Assembly (NCBI RefSeq): GCF_036195045.1
Contig: NZ_CP108100.1
Coordinates: 7,874,001 to 7,938,000, forward strand
Source: Streptomyces sp. NBC_00236
GTDB lineage: Bacteria; Actinomycetota; Actinomycetes; Streptomycetales; Streptomycetaceae
DNA length: 64,000 nucleotides
Reading direction: 5' to 3'
Part shown: in pieces, positions 52,374-60,596 of the stretch
Numbering within the stretch: the first letter of the stretch is position 1
Layout of the letters: each line of letters opens with the position of its first letter
Program-made: the position numbers and the translations under genes
Notes under the pieces: generated by a model
The model's input: only the letters and a program-made list of their open reading frames with translations
What the model was told of the DNA's origin: nothing
Database searches by the model: none

Positions 52374-54098
52374 ATGGGGCTGATGTCCTGGTTGCGCGGT
52401 GGCCGTTCCCTCGGTGCTGATCCGGCCCCGGGTGATGCGCACGGTTCGCGGCCGGACCGGCTGGACCGTGTAGATGTGAGCCGACTGGCGCCCGTGCAGC
52501 GGTCCGTGACCGGACAGGACCTCGTGACCGACCCCGCAGGATTCCAGACGGCGCTGACCACGCGGCAGGACACCGCACTCGGCACACCGCTGGGCCATCT
52601 GGTCAGCCCTGACGCACCCGCCGGGCTGGTGCACGGAGTGGCCCTCGCGGCACCGGGGAGCCCTGCGCCCGCGGTCCAGCGGACCGTCGACATGCCGCTG
52701 CGGCTACGGAGCGAGCCCGCTCCGGTGGCTGTTCAGCGCGCGTACGGGGGGAGTGTTCCGGCTCTGACGACCGCTGCGGGCTCGTCGGTCGAAGCCGGGC
52801 TGCCCGTACGGCAGTTGGTGGGCGACGAGCCGCTCGTCCAGCGATCGGAGGTGGCCGGGCAGAGCGATGCGGGGCGGGACACGGGCGAGGCACCGCCGGG
52901 TGCGCCGACGGTTCAGCGCACTGGTTCCGCCCCCTTGGCGCAACCCCCTCGACGCACGCCCGGACTCGGGGCGCCGCTGCCCGGTCTGCCGCCCACCGCT
53001 CAACGACAGGCCCATCGGCCACCGGACGTCCAACCATCCGCTACCCGGCCGACCGTGGTGCAGAGCGAGCCCGGCCCGGCGACCCCGGCCGACGGTCCCT
53101 CCGTTTCGGCGGGCGACGCAACGCCGGTGGCTCCGGAGGTACCCGTACCGTCCGACGGCACCGAAGCGGCCGTTCCGGTCGCCCCGCTGCTCGGTGATGC
53201 CCCCTTGACCGGTGCGGTCTCCGGGGGAGAGCCGGGCGGGGAGGGCGCAGCCGCCGCGACCCCGGCATCCACTGTCCCCCTCCAGCGCTCGGAGGCCGTC
53301 CGCGCCGGGCTCCAGCCCGTCCTCCCACCCGCCGACGGCCCGACCGCGCCTCTTCTCGGGGATCGGCCGCTCTCCCTCCGGTCCGCCACCGGTCCCGCAC
53401 CTCCGGCCGGGGCGGTCGTCCAACGCGCGCCGGAGGGCGGTGGCGGCCGGCGGACGCCGACGCAGCCCGCCGGCCCGCCGCCGAGCCGGCCCTCTGCCGT
53501 ACCCGTACGGTGGACCGTCCCCGACCCGGGAACGCTTTCCGGTCCGCCGGCGGCACTCCTCCAGCGTGAGGCGGCGCCCGCACAGCGGGAGACGGCCGGC
53601 CCCTCACCCGTACAGCGGCAGGCGGTTGGGGCGCCGCCCGTACAACGGCGGACGGGAGGGGCGCCGCCCCTACCCGCATCGGCGGCCGGCCGTACCGGCG
53701 GCCGGCCCGCCGATTTCCCGACCGCCGGCTCCGCCGCCGTCGCGGCCGGGGTGGCCCAGCGCATGGCCGACGGGAGCGTCGTCTTCGGGGCCGCGCCCCA
53801 GCACGGCACCTCACGGCCGGTCCTCCAGCGGGACGCCGAGATCGCCGAGGAGCCACCACCGCTGCCGGAACCCGAGCCGCCTCCCGTACCGGAACCGGAG
53901 CCGGGACCCGAGGCGCCGGCCGGTCCCGAGGTCGTGCCCGCAGGCGCGGACGCGGATGCCCGTGCGGGAGCGGCGGCAGGGCCGCCCGTGACGGACGAGC
54001 TGGTCCGTGCGCTCTACGGGCCGCTCAGCCGGCTCCTGAAGGCCGACCTCCGGCTCGAACGCGAACGCGCCGGGTTCCACATCAACACCCGCCACTGA
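52374..54098 (+). CDS. Repeat-rich, disordered QR-motif protein
   Basis: 574 residues, almost all Pro/Ala/Gly and predicted disordered. About 14 short copies of a [VLA]QR[STR]-type motif are spaced through it (for example APVQRSV, AVQRTV, VQRAYGG, LVQRSEV, PLQRSEA, VVQRAPE, PVQRQAV, VLQRDAE), and three copies of an L[LV]GDxPL motif. The amphipathic end LVRALYGPLSRLLKADLRLERERAGF is the only ordered-looking part and probably docks on another component. It lies between the small assembly genes and the second tube gene. Role unknown; a scaffold or tether for cargo carrying similar motifs is an inference. Confidence 0.75.
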   Translation: MGLMSWLRGGRSLGADPAPGDAHGSRPDRLDRVDVSRLAPVQRSVTGQDLVTDPAGFQTALTTRQDTALGTPLGHLVSPDAPAGLVHGVALAAPGSPAPAVQRTVDMPLRLRSEPAPVAVQRAYGGSVPALTTAAGSSVEAGLPVRQLVGDEPLVQRSEVAGQSDAGRDTGEAPPGAPTVQRTGSAPLAQPPRRTPGLGAPLPGLPPTAQRQAHRPPDVQPSATRPTVVQSEPGPATPADGPSVSAGDATPVAPEVPVPSDGTEAAVPVAPLLGDAPLTGAVSGGEPGGEGAAAATPASTVPLQRSEAVRAGLQPVLPPADGPTAPLLGDRPLSLRSATGPAPPAGAVVQRAPEGGGGRRTPTQPAGPPPSRPSAVPVRWTVPDPGTLSGPPAALLQREAAPAQRETAGPSPVQRQAVGAPPVQRRTGGAPPLPASAAGRTGGRPADFPTAGSAAVAAGVAQRMADGSVVFGAAPQHGTSRPVLQRDAEIAEEPPPLPEPEPPPVPEPEPGPEAPAGPEVVPAGADADARAGAAAGPPVTDELVRALYGPLSRLLKADLRLERERAGFHINTRH

Positions 54099-54169
54099 CG
54101 ATCAGCGCCCTTCACCCGAGTCACCGGAGTCACCCGAGCCACTGAGCCACCGATCGAGAGGCACGTGCC

Positions 54170-54607
54170 ATGGCCACCTCCCCGGACGACGACCCCGCCG
54201 TCAGCGTCTGCTTCGTCGTGACGATCGACGACATCGAACTCGGGTCGTTCAACACCTGCGACGGGCTGGGCTGCGAAGTGGTCCTGGAGACCCGGGAGGA
54301 GGGCGGCAACAACGGGCATCTGTGGCAGTTGCCGACCCGGCTGAAGTACTCCAACGTCAAGCTGTCCCGCCCTCTGACCCGGGAGACGGAGAAGGTGGCG
54401 CGCTGGTTCGCCACGATGACGACCGGCTTCAGCCGCAAGACCGCGCACATCGAGGCGCGGACAGGCGACGGGCGGAAAGTGGCCCAGTGGGGGCTGCTGG
54501 AGGTCGTGCCCGTCCGGTGGACCGGTCCCTCCTTCACGCCCGAGTCGCCCAAGGTCGCGATGGAGACGATCGAGATCGCCCACCACGGCTACGTGATGGA
54601 GGGCTGA
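54170..54607 (+). CDS. Second tube-family protein (tube initiator, Afp5-like)
   Basis: 145 residues of the same gp19-like family as the inner tube: VCFVVTIDDIELGSFNTCDGLGCEVV, LPTRLKYSNVKLSRPLTRETEKVARWF, TFTPES-like end. Such second copies connect the tube to the spike and baseplate in Afp-type particles. GTG/ATG choice is clear (ATG 54170). Confidence 0.9.
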   Translation: MATSPDDDPAVSVCFVVTIDDIELGSFNTCDGLGCEVVLETREEGGNNGHLWQLPTRLKYSNVKLSRPLTRETEKVARWFATMTTGFSRKTAHIEARTGDGRKVAQWGLLEVVPVRWTGPSFTPESPKVAMETIEIAHHGYVMEG

Positions 54608-54612
54608 GCGGC

Positions 54613-55422
54613 ATGAGCGGCATGAGCGGCGCGGGACCCATCGCCTTCAGTGCCGCCGGTACGTCCGGGGTGGCGTCCGCGGCGAAGGGCGGCTCGGCCA
54701 GGCCCAAGCTGGAGCACGCCTACCTGGAGCTGCGGACACCGCCCACCGGCGGCGGGCTCACACCCGGTGGTCCGTGCGGACGGATCGACTTCCAGTTCAA
54801 CCCCAAGGAGCTGAGCCTGACCAAGGCCGCATCCTGGAAGCGCACCCCGGCCAAGGGCGCGAAGAGTTCGGGCCCGCCGGAGTACCAGGGTTCGCAGCCC
54901 AGCAAGCTCACCGTCGAGATGTTCTTCGACGCCAGCGACACCCAGGACACCCGGGTGGTGACCTCCGTGGAGCAGCTCTTCGCCTGTTGTGTGCCGACGA
55001 GCGAGACCCGGCAGCAGCAGCGGTCGTCACCGCCCTGGGTGGTGTTCCACTGGGGCGGGCTCACGGGGTTCCCCGGCTACGTCAGCCAAGTCGCCGCAAA
55101 ATACACCCTGTTCACGACATCGGGGGTGCCGATCAGGGCCGTCTGCCAGGTCACGATGGAGGAGATCAGCGGGGAGACGCCCGGCCAGAACCCGACCTCC
55201 GGCGCGCTGGCCGCCCGGCGCGTGCACCGGGTGGCGGCCGGGGACTCGCTGCCCTCGCTGGCGCACCGGGAGTACGGCGACGCCGGTGCGTGGCGGGTCA
55301 TCGCGGAGGCGAACCGTATCGACGACCCGTTGCGGCTCGCACCGGGAACACAACTGCTGCTGCCCGCCCTCGACGAGCTGAGCAGACTCGGCAGTGACCC
55401 GGACCGGGGGCGGGGCCGATGA
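54613..55422 (+). CDS. Baseplate LysM protein (Afp7-like)
   Basis: 269 residues. The central part (about 55-175) has the Afp7 signature CGRIDFQFNPKELSLTKAASW and KLTVEMFFDASDTQDTRVVTSV with PPWVVFHWGG. The C-terminal LysM domain (about 203-255) reads VHRVAAGDSLPSLAHREYGD then LRLAPGTQLLLPAL. It links tube base to spike. The stop overlaps the spike gene start (ATGA). Confidence 0.92.
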   Translation: MSGMSGAGPIAFSAAGTSGVASAAKGGSARPKLEHAYLELRTPPTGGGLTPGGPCGRIDFQFNPKELSLTKAASWKRTPAKGAKSSGPPEYQGSQPSKLTVEMFFDASDTQDTRVVTSVEQLFACCVPTSETRQQQRSSPPWVVFHWGGLTGFPGYVSQVAAKYTLFTTSGVPIRAVCQVTMEEISGETPGQNPTSGALAARRVHRVAAGDSLPSLAHREYGDAGAWRVIAEANRIDDPLRLAPGTQLLLPALDELSRLGSDPDRGRGR

Positions 55423-57302
55423 CCGGGCAGGGCGTCGCCAGCGCGCTGGTGGTGGAGTTCGACGGCACCCCGCTCCCCGCGAAGTTCGTGAACACCCTCG
55501 TCGAGGGGTACGTGGACGACAGCCGTACGCTTCCCGACCTGTTCCTGCTGAGGTTCCGGGACCCCGACCGGGTCCTGCTGCAACAGACCGGACTGAAGAT
55601 CGGCACCGAGGCCCGGCTGCTGGCCCGGGCAGGCGGTGACACGGCACCGAAGCCGCTGCTCGAAGGTGTGGTCACGGCCCTGGAGGTGGAACTCGACGAG
55701 ACCGGCACGTTCACCGTCGTACGGGGCCTGGACGAGTCGCACCGGCTGCTGCGGGGGCGGCGGGTCGCCAGCTACCAGAACATGACGCTCGCCGACATCT
55801 GCGGCCAGGTCGCCCAGCGCGCCGGACTGAAGCCGGGAACGGTGGACGTCGTCGGACCCGTGATCGAGCACCTGGCCCAGCCCAACGTCACCGACTGGGA
55901 GTTCGTGCGCGGGCTCGCCGAGGAGGCCGGTGCGCAGGCGTACGTACGCGACGGGCAGCTGCACGTCACCCGCCCCGCCGAGGCGAGCGGGGCGCCGGAC
56001 GGGTCCGCGCGCGCCGACCGCAATCCGCTCGTCCTCGAACTGGGCGACAACCTGCTGCGCTGCCGCGCCGGGGTCTCGGCCGCCGAGCAGGTGTCCGAGG
56101 TGGAGGTGCGCGGCTGGGACGTCGCGGCGAAGGAGCCGGTGATCGGCAGGGCCCCGGCCGGCACGTCGTCGACGCTGGAACTCGGGGTGACGGCAGCCGA
56201 GGTGTCCGCGCCCTTCGGCGAGGCACGGTTCGTCGTCACCGACGCGGCGTACGGGGAGCAGGCGCAGGTGGACCGTGCGGCGAAGGCGCTGGCGGAGCGG
56301 ATCGCCGGGTCGTTCGCGGAGCTGGAGGCGGCGATCCGGGGCAATCCGGAGGTCAGGGCGGGCAGCGCGGTGGCGCTGAACGCGGTGGGCGCGCCGTTCG
56401 AGGGCCGGTACACCGTCACGTCGTCGCGTCACGTCTTCGACGCCGTACGCGGATACGAGACCTGGATCACCGTGTCCGGGCAGCAGGAACGCTCGCTGTT
56501 CGGACTCACCGGAGGCAACGGGCCGGCGGGCCTGCCCGGACGATGTACCGGGCTGGTCAGCGGAACGGTGACGGACACCCAGGATCCCGAAGGGTCGGGC
56601 CGGGTGAAGGTGCGCTTCCCCTGGCTGTCGGACGAGTACGCCAGTGACTGGGCGCGCACGGCACAGTCCGGCGGTACGGGCGGCGGCGAGGCCTTCATCC
56701 CGGAGGTCGGGGACGAGGTGCTGGTCGGCTTCGAGCACGGGCACCTGGACCGGCCGTACGTGCTGGCCGGGCTGTACAACGGCAAGGACCGGCCCGGGGG
56801 AGGCCCCCCGGGCACCGCGGGAAGCCCCGCTGAAGGCGGCGACCTCGTCGATCCCACCACCGGCGCGGTGAACCGTCGCGCCTTCGCGTCCAAGAGCGGA
56901 AACCAGCTCGAACTCCTGGACGCGGCGAACGGCCCGCAGGGAGTCAGGCTCCGCACCGGCGACGGGAAACTCACCATCGACCTGGACCGGCGGGGCACGG
57001 CCGTCGTCATCAACAGCGACGGCAGCGTGACGATCGAGGCCAAGGAGCGGGTCTCCGTCAAGGCGGCCGACGGCGTCGCGCTGGACGCCGGACGCGGGGC
57101 GCTTGAACTGACCGGCGACAGCGTCACGGTGACGTCCCGCAACGGGGTCGCACTCGACGGCGGGAACGGCAAGGTCGCGCTCTCCACCGGCGGCGCCGTG
57201 GAGGTCCGGGGCGGCCAGGTCACGGTCAACGGCACGCAGCGCACGGACGTGAGGAGCGGCGGGTCGGTGGCCGTCGACGCACCGATGATCACGCTCAACT
57301 GA
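55419..57302 (+). CDS. Spike protein (VgrG-like, Afp8/Cis8-like)
   Basis: 627 residues. Order: gp27-like hub domains (about 1-365), gp5 OB-fold (about 375-450; GLVSGTVTDTQDPEGSGRVKVRFPWLSD, EVGDEVLVGFEHGHLDRPYVLAGLYNG), then a C-terminal beta-helix of short repeats (about 480-627; GKLTIDLDRRGTAVVINSDG, VTIEAKERVSVKAAD). It forms the piercing tip base. Trimer expected from the family. Confidence 0.95.
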   Translation: MTGQGVASALVVEFDGTPLPAKFVNTLVEGYVDDSRTLPDLFLLRFRDPDRVLLQQTGLKIGTEARLLARAGGDTAPKPLLEGVVTALEVELDETGTFTVVRGLDESHRLLRGRRVASYQNMTLADICGQVAQRAGLKPGTVDVVGPVIEHLAQPNVTDWEFVRGLAEEAGAQAYVRDGQLHVTRPAEASGAPDGSARADRNPLVLELGDNLLRCRAGVSAAEQVSEVEVRGWDVAAKEPVIGRAPAGTSSTLELGVTAAEVSAPFGEARFVVTDAAYGEQAQVDRAAKALAERIAGSFAELEAAIRGNPEVRAGSAVALNAVGAPFEGRYTVTSSRHVFDAVRGYETWITVSGQQERSLFGLTGGNGPAGLPGRCTGLVSGTVTDTQDPEGSGRVKVRFPWLSDEYASDWARTAQSGGTGGGEAFIPEVGDEVLVGFEHGHLDRPYVLAGLYNGKDRPGGGPPGTAGSPAEGGDLVDPTTGAVNRRAFASKSGNQLELLDAANGPQGVRLRTGDGKLTIDLDRRGTAVVINSDGSVTIEAKERVSVKAADGVALDAGRGALELTGDSVTVTSRNGVALDGGNGKVALSTGGAVEVRGGQVTVNGTQRTDVRSGGSVAVDAPMITLN

Positions 57303-57335
57303 CCTGCCGCAACCAAGGGACGAGGAGTACACCGC

Positions 57336-57617
57336 ATGCCGTCAGCCGCAGCCGCACGGGTCACCGATCCCACCGGCCACCCCGGCACGGTCGGGCCGCC
57401 CGGAGTGGTGTCGGTGCTGATCGGCGGGAAGCCCGCAGCCACGGTCGGCACCGCCCACCAGTGCGCGTCCCCCCTCGCCCACCCGCCGTCCGCGATCGCA
57501 CCGCCCGGCAGCACCACCGTGCGGATCGGCGGCAGTCCGGCCGCCCGGGTCGGAGATCTGAGCGGCTGCGGCTCACCGGTCGTGTCGGGCTGCGCCACCG
57601 TGCTGATCGGAGGCTGA
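57336..57617 (+). CDS. PAAR-type spike tip (Afp10-like)
   Basis: 93 residues with repeated PAAR-like segments (ARVTDPTGHPGTVGPPGVVSVLIGGKPAATVG, APPGSTTVRIGGSPAARVGDLSGCG, GCATVLIGG). The protein sharpens the spike apex. Its gene immediately follows the spike gene. Confidence 0.93.
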   Translation: MPSAAAARVTDPTGHPGTVGPPGVVSVLIGGKPAATVGTAHQCASPLAHPPSAIAPPGSTTVRIGGSPAARVGDLSGCGSPVVSGCATVLIGG

Positions 57618-57623
57618 GCCGGG

Positions 57624-58058
57624 ATGGGACAGCAGTTCATCGGAGCCGGCTGGGCGTTCCCGCCCCGTACGGACGCCACCGGGTCCATCGCGCTGGTGCG
57701 CGGCGATCGGGAACTGGAGGAGTCCATCCGGCTGATCCTCGCGACCTCCCCGGGCGAGCGGCCGATGCGGCCCGAGTTCGGCTGCGCCGTCAACGACTAC
57801 GTGTTCGCGCCCGCCGACGCGGGAACGGCGGGGCAGCTCGCGTACGAGGTACGGCTGGCGCTGGAGCGCTGGGAGCCCCGGATCGACGTCGCCGAGGTCA
57901 CCGTGCGGTTCGACGAGGCGGACAACGGGGTCCTCTACATCGACATCGGCTACGCGGTGCGCGGCTCCAACGACCCCCGCAACCTCGTCTTCCCGTTCTA
58001 CGTGATCCCGCAGCACGCGCAGGAGACGACCCACGACGACGAGGAGGCCGGCGCGTGA
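57624..58058 (+). CDS. Baseplate wedge gp25-like protein (Afp9-like)
   Basis: 144 residues of the gp25/lysozyme-like baseplate family: VRGDRELEESIRLILATSPGERPMRPEFGCAVNDYVFAP is the hallmark (EPR-type motif GERPMRPEFG). Wedge component that links sheath to baseplate. The stop overlaps the next gene's GTG (GTGA). Confidence 0.94.
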   Translation: MGQQFIGAGWAFPPRTDATGSIALVRGDRELEESIRLILATSPGERPMRPEFGCAVNDYVFAPADAGTAGQLAYEVRLALERWEPRIDVAEVTVRFDEADNGVLYIDIGYAVRGSNDPRNLVFPFYVIPQHAQETTHDDEEAGA

Positions 58059-60025
58059 CGCTGCCCAGTCCCCATCTGGACGACCGCCGCTTCCAGGGCC
58101 TGGTGGACGAGGCCAAGCGCCTGGTCCAGCAGCGCTGCCCGGAGTGGACCGACCACAACGTGTCCGATCCCGGCGTCACCCTCATCGAGGCGTTCGCCAC
58201 CATGGTCGACCAACTCGTCTACCGCGTGAACCGGGTGCCGGAGAAGAGCTATCTCACCTTCCTCGACCTGATCGGGGTCCGGCTGCACCCGCCCACGGCC
58301 GCGCACACCGATGTGACGTTCCGGCTCTCCGCGCCCCGTCCCGACCCGGTCGTCGTGCGGGCCGGGACGGAGGTCGCCACCGTGCGTACGGAGACGGAGG
58401 AAGCGGTCGTCTTCACGACCGCCGAGCAGCTGACGATCACTCCCTGCGCCTTCGCGCACCTCGCCACCTGGCCGGTGTCGGGGGAGGCGGCCGATCGTAC
58501 GGACGAGCTGGCGATCGGCCGGGACGTGACGTGTTTCGGGGCGACTCCGGCGCCCGGCGACTGCCTCTATGTCGGTCTGTCGGCCGCGGTGCCCGCCGGA
58601 GTCGTCGTCCTGCGCCTCGACTGCAAGGTCGAGGGCGTCGGCGTCGATCCGCTGCGGCCGCCGCTCGTCTGGGAGGCCTGGGACGGTACCGCCTGGACCG
58701 TCAGCGAGATCGAGAAGGACGACACCGGAGGCTTCAACCGCTCCGGCGAACTGATCCTGCACCTGCCGAGGACGCACACCCCGGCGGCCGTCGTGCGGCG
58801 CACCGGGGGCTGGCTGCGCTGTCGCCTGATCGACGCCCAGGACGGCCGGCCGACCTACCTGGCCCCGCCGGTCCTGCGGCGGATCACGGCCTTCACCATC
58901 GGTGCGACCGTGGCGGCCGAACATGCCGAGACCGTCGCCGACGAGGTGCTGGGTGCGGCGGAAGGAGTGCCGGGCCAGGTGTTCGAGCTGGCCCGCCCGC
59001 CGGTGGTTCCCGGCGACTTCGTGGTCGAGGTGGCCGACCCCGGAAGCGGACCGGAACCGGAGTACACCCGGTGGACCCGGGTCGACGACTTCGCGCACTC
59101 CGGACCCGAGGACCACCACATCACCCTCGACCCGAACTCCGGCCGCGTCGAGTTCGGACCGGCCGTACGGGAACGGGACGGCTCCGTCCGCCACTACGGC
59201 GCGGTCCCCCCGAAGGGCGCCACCGTCCGGGTGCGGTCCTACCGGACGGGCGGCGGGCGGCGCGGGAATGTCGCCAGGTCGGCACTGAAGGTCCTGCGCA
59301 GCGCGATCCCCTACGTGGCCCGGGTGGAGAACCGCAGGCCGGCCCTCGGTGGTGTCGACGGCGAGAGCGTCGACAGCGCCCGGGTGCGCGGGCCGATGAC
59401 ACTGCGGACCCTGCACCGCGCCGTCGTCCCGCACGACTACGAACTGCTCGCCCGCGACATCGCCCCGGACGCGGCACGCGTGCACTGCATCCGGGCCGGC
59501 GAGCCCGGGGACGACGAGGGTTCCGCGCACGGGGTGCGGCTGCTCGTCGTCCCGGCCGGCCGCAGCGACGAGCAGGGCAGGATCGAGTTCGACGAGCTCA
59601 TCCCGCCGGCCCACACGCTGCGCCTCATCGCCGGGCACCTGGAGGCCCGCCGTCCGATCGGGGCGCGCCTGGTCGTCGAGCCGCCGTACTACCAGGGCGT
59701 CACCGTCGTCGCCTCGGTGCAGGCCGAACGCGGAGCGGTCGCGGAGCGCGTACGGGAGGCGGCGCTGGCCGCGCTGTACGGGTACTTCAACGCACTGTCC
59801 GGAGGGCCGAACGGACAGGGCTGGCCGTTCGGACGACCGGTCCAGTCGGGCGAGGCGTTCGCCGTGCTCCAGCGGGTGCCGGGCGTGGACCTCGTGGAGG
59901 ACGTACGGCTCTACCGCGCCGATCCGGTCACCGGTGAACGCACCGACGCCACGGCCAAGATCCCGCTGGACCGGCACGCCCTGGTCTTCAGCTACGAGCA
60001 CCAGCTCCGGGTGAGAGGGGCTTAG
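58055..60025 (+). CDS. Baseplate J-like protein (Afp11-like)
   Basis: 656 residues. LPSPHLDDRRFQGLVDEAKRLVQQRCPEWTDHNVSDPGVTLIEAFATMVDQLVYRVNRVPEKSY is the typical start. It continues with large beta domains and ends with the baseplate J module (about 540-650; RPIGARLVVEPPYYQGVTVVASVQ, RVPGVDLVEDVRLYRADPVTGERTD). It forms the baseplate wedge. GTG start overlapping gp25. Confidence 0.94.
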   Translation: MTLPSPHLDDRRFQGLVDEAKRLVQQRCPEWTDHNVSDPGVTLIEAFATMVDQLVYRVNRVPEKSYLTFLDLIGVRLHPPTAAHTDVTFRLSAPRPDPVVVRAGTEVATVRTETEEAVVFTTAEQLTITPCAFAHLATWPVSGEAADRTDELAIGRDVTCFGATPAPGDCLYVGLSAAVPAGVVVLRLDCKVEGVGVDPLRPPLVWEAWDGTAWTVSEIEKDDTGGFNRSGELILHLPRTHTPAAVVRRTGGWLRCRLIDAQDGRPTYLAPPVLRRITAFTIGATVAAEHAETVADEVLGAAEGVPGQVFELARPPVVPGDFVVEVADPGSGPEPEYTRWTRVDDFAHSGPEDHHITLDPNSGRVEFGPAVRERDGSVRHYGAVPPKGATVRVRSYRTGGGRRGNVARSALKVLRSAIPYVARVENRRPALGGVDGESVDSARVRGPMTLRTLHRAVVPHDYELLARDIAPDAARVHCIRAGEPGDDEGSAHGVRLLVVPAGRSDEQGRIEFDELIPPAHTLRLIAGHLEARRPIGARLVVEPPYYQGVTVVASVQAERGAVAERVREAALAALYGYFNALSGGPNGQGWPFGRPVQSGEAFAVLQRVPGVDLVEDVRLYRADPVTGERTDATAKIPLDRHALVFSYEHQLRVRGA

Positions 60026-60029
60026 ACCC

Positions 60030-60596
60030 ATGCGTACCGGCGTCACCGGACTCCCGACTCCCCACCCCCTGATCGACCAACTACCCGCCGTCTACCTGGA
60101 GCAGGACTTCCTCCGGCGCTTCCTGACCGCGCTCGACGAGGTGCTCGCACCCGTCCTGCTGACCATCGACAACCTGCCCGCCCACCTCGACCCCCGCAGC
60201 GCCCCGGAGGACTTCCTGGCCTGGCTGGCCCAATGGGTGGCGGTGGAGCCGCACGAGGACGGGCCCGTCGAGCGGCGCCGGGAGACGGTACGGGGAGCGG
60301 TCGGACGGCATGCCCGGCGCGGGACGGCGGGCGGGCTGGCCGAAGCGGTGCGGCTGGAGACGGGCGCGGAGGCGGAGATCACCGAGAGCGGCGGAACGGC
60401 CTGGTCGACCGTGTCGCAGACCGCGCTGCCGGGCCGGGCGCGCGCCCGGGTGACGATCCGGGTCCGCGAACGGGCGGAAAGGCCTGTCGACCGGGTGCGG
60501 CTGGAGGAGCTCATCGGGACCGAGATCCCGGCGCATGTCGGGTACACGCTGGAGATCCTTCCTCCGGCCGGGGACGCGGGGGGTGGTGCGCAGTGA
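60030..60596 (+). CDS. Tail protein I-like eCIS baseplate component
   Basis: 188 residues. HPLIDQLPAVYLEQDFLRRFLTALDEVLAPVLLTIDNLPAHLDPRSAPEDFLAWLAQWVAVE is the signature of the phage-tail-like protein family encoded after baseplate J in eCIS loci. Only four bases separate it from the upstream gene, and it overlaps the next (GTGA). Confidence 0.9.
   Translation: MRTGVTGLPTPHPLIDQLPAVYLEQDFLRRFLTALDEVLAPVLLTIDNLPAHLDPRSAPEDFLAWLAQWVAVEPHEDGPVERRRETVRGAVGRHARRGTAGGLAEAVRLETGAEAEITESGGTAWSTVSQTALPGRARARVTIRVRERAERPVDRVRLEELIGTEIPAHVGYTLEILPPAGDAGGGAQ

Noticed and set aside
57998..60046. 682-codon minus-strand frame opposite the baseplate J gene
   Set aside because: Shadow of a strongly conserved structural gene.
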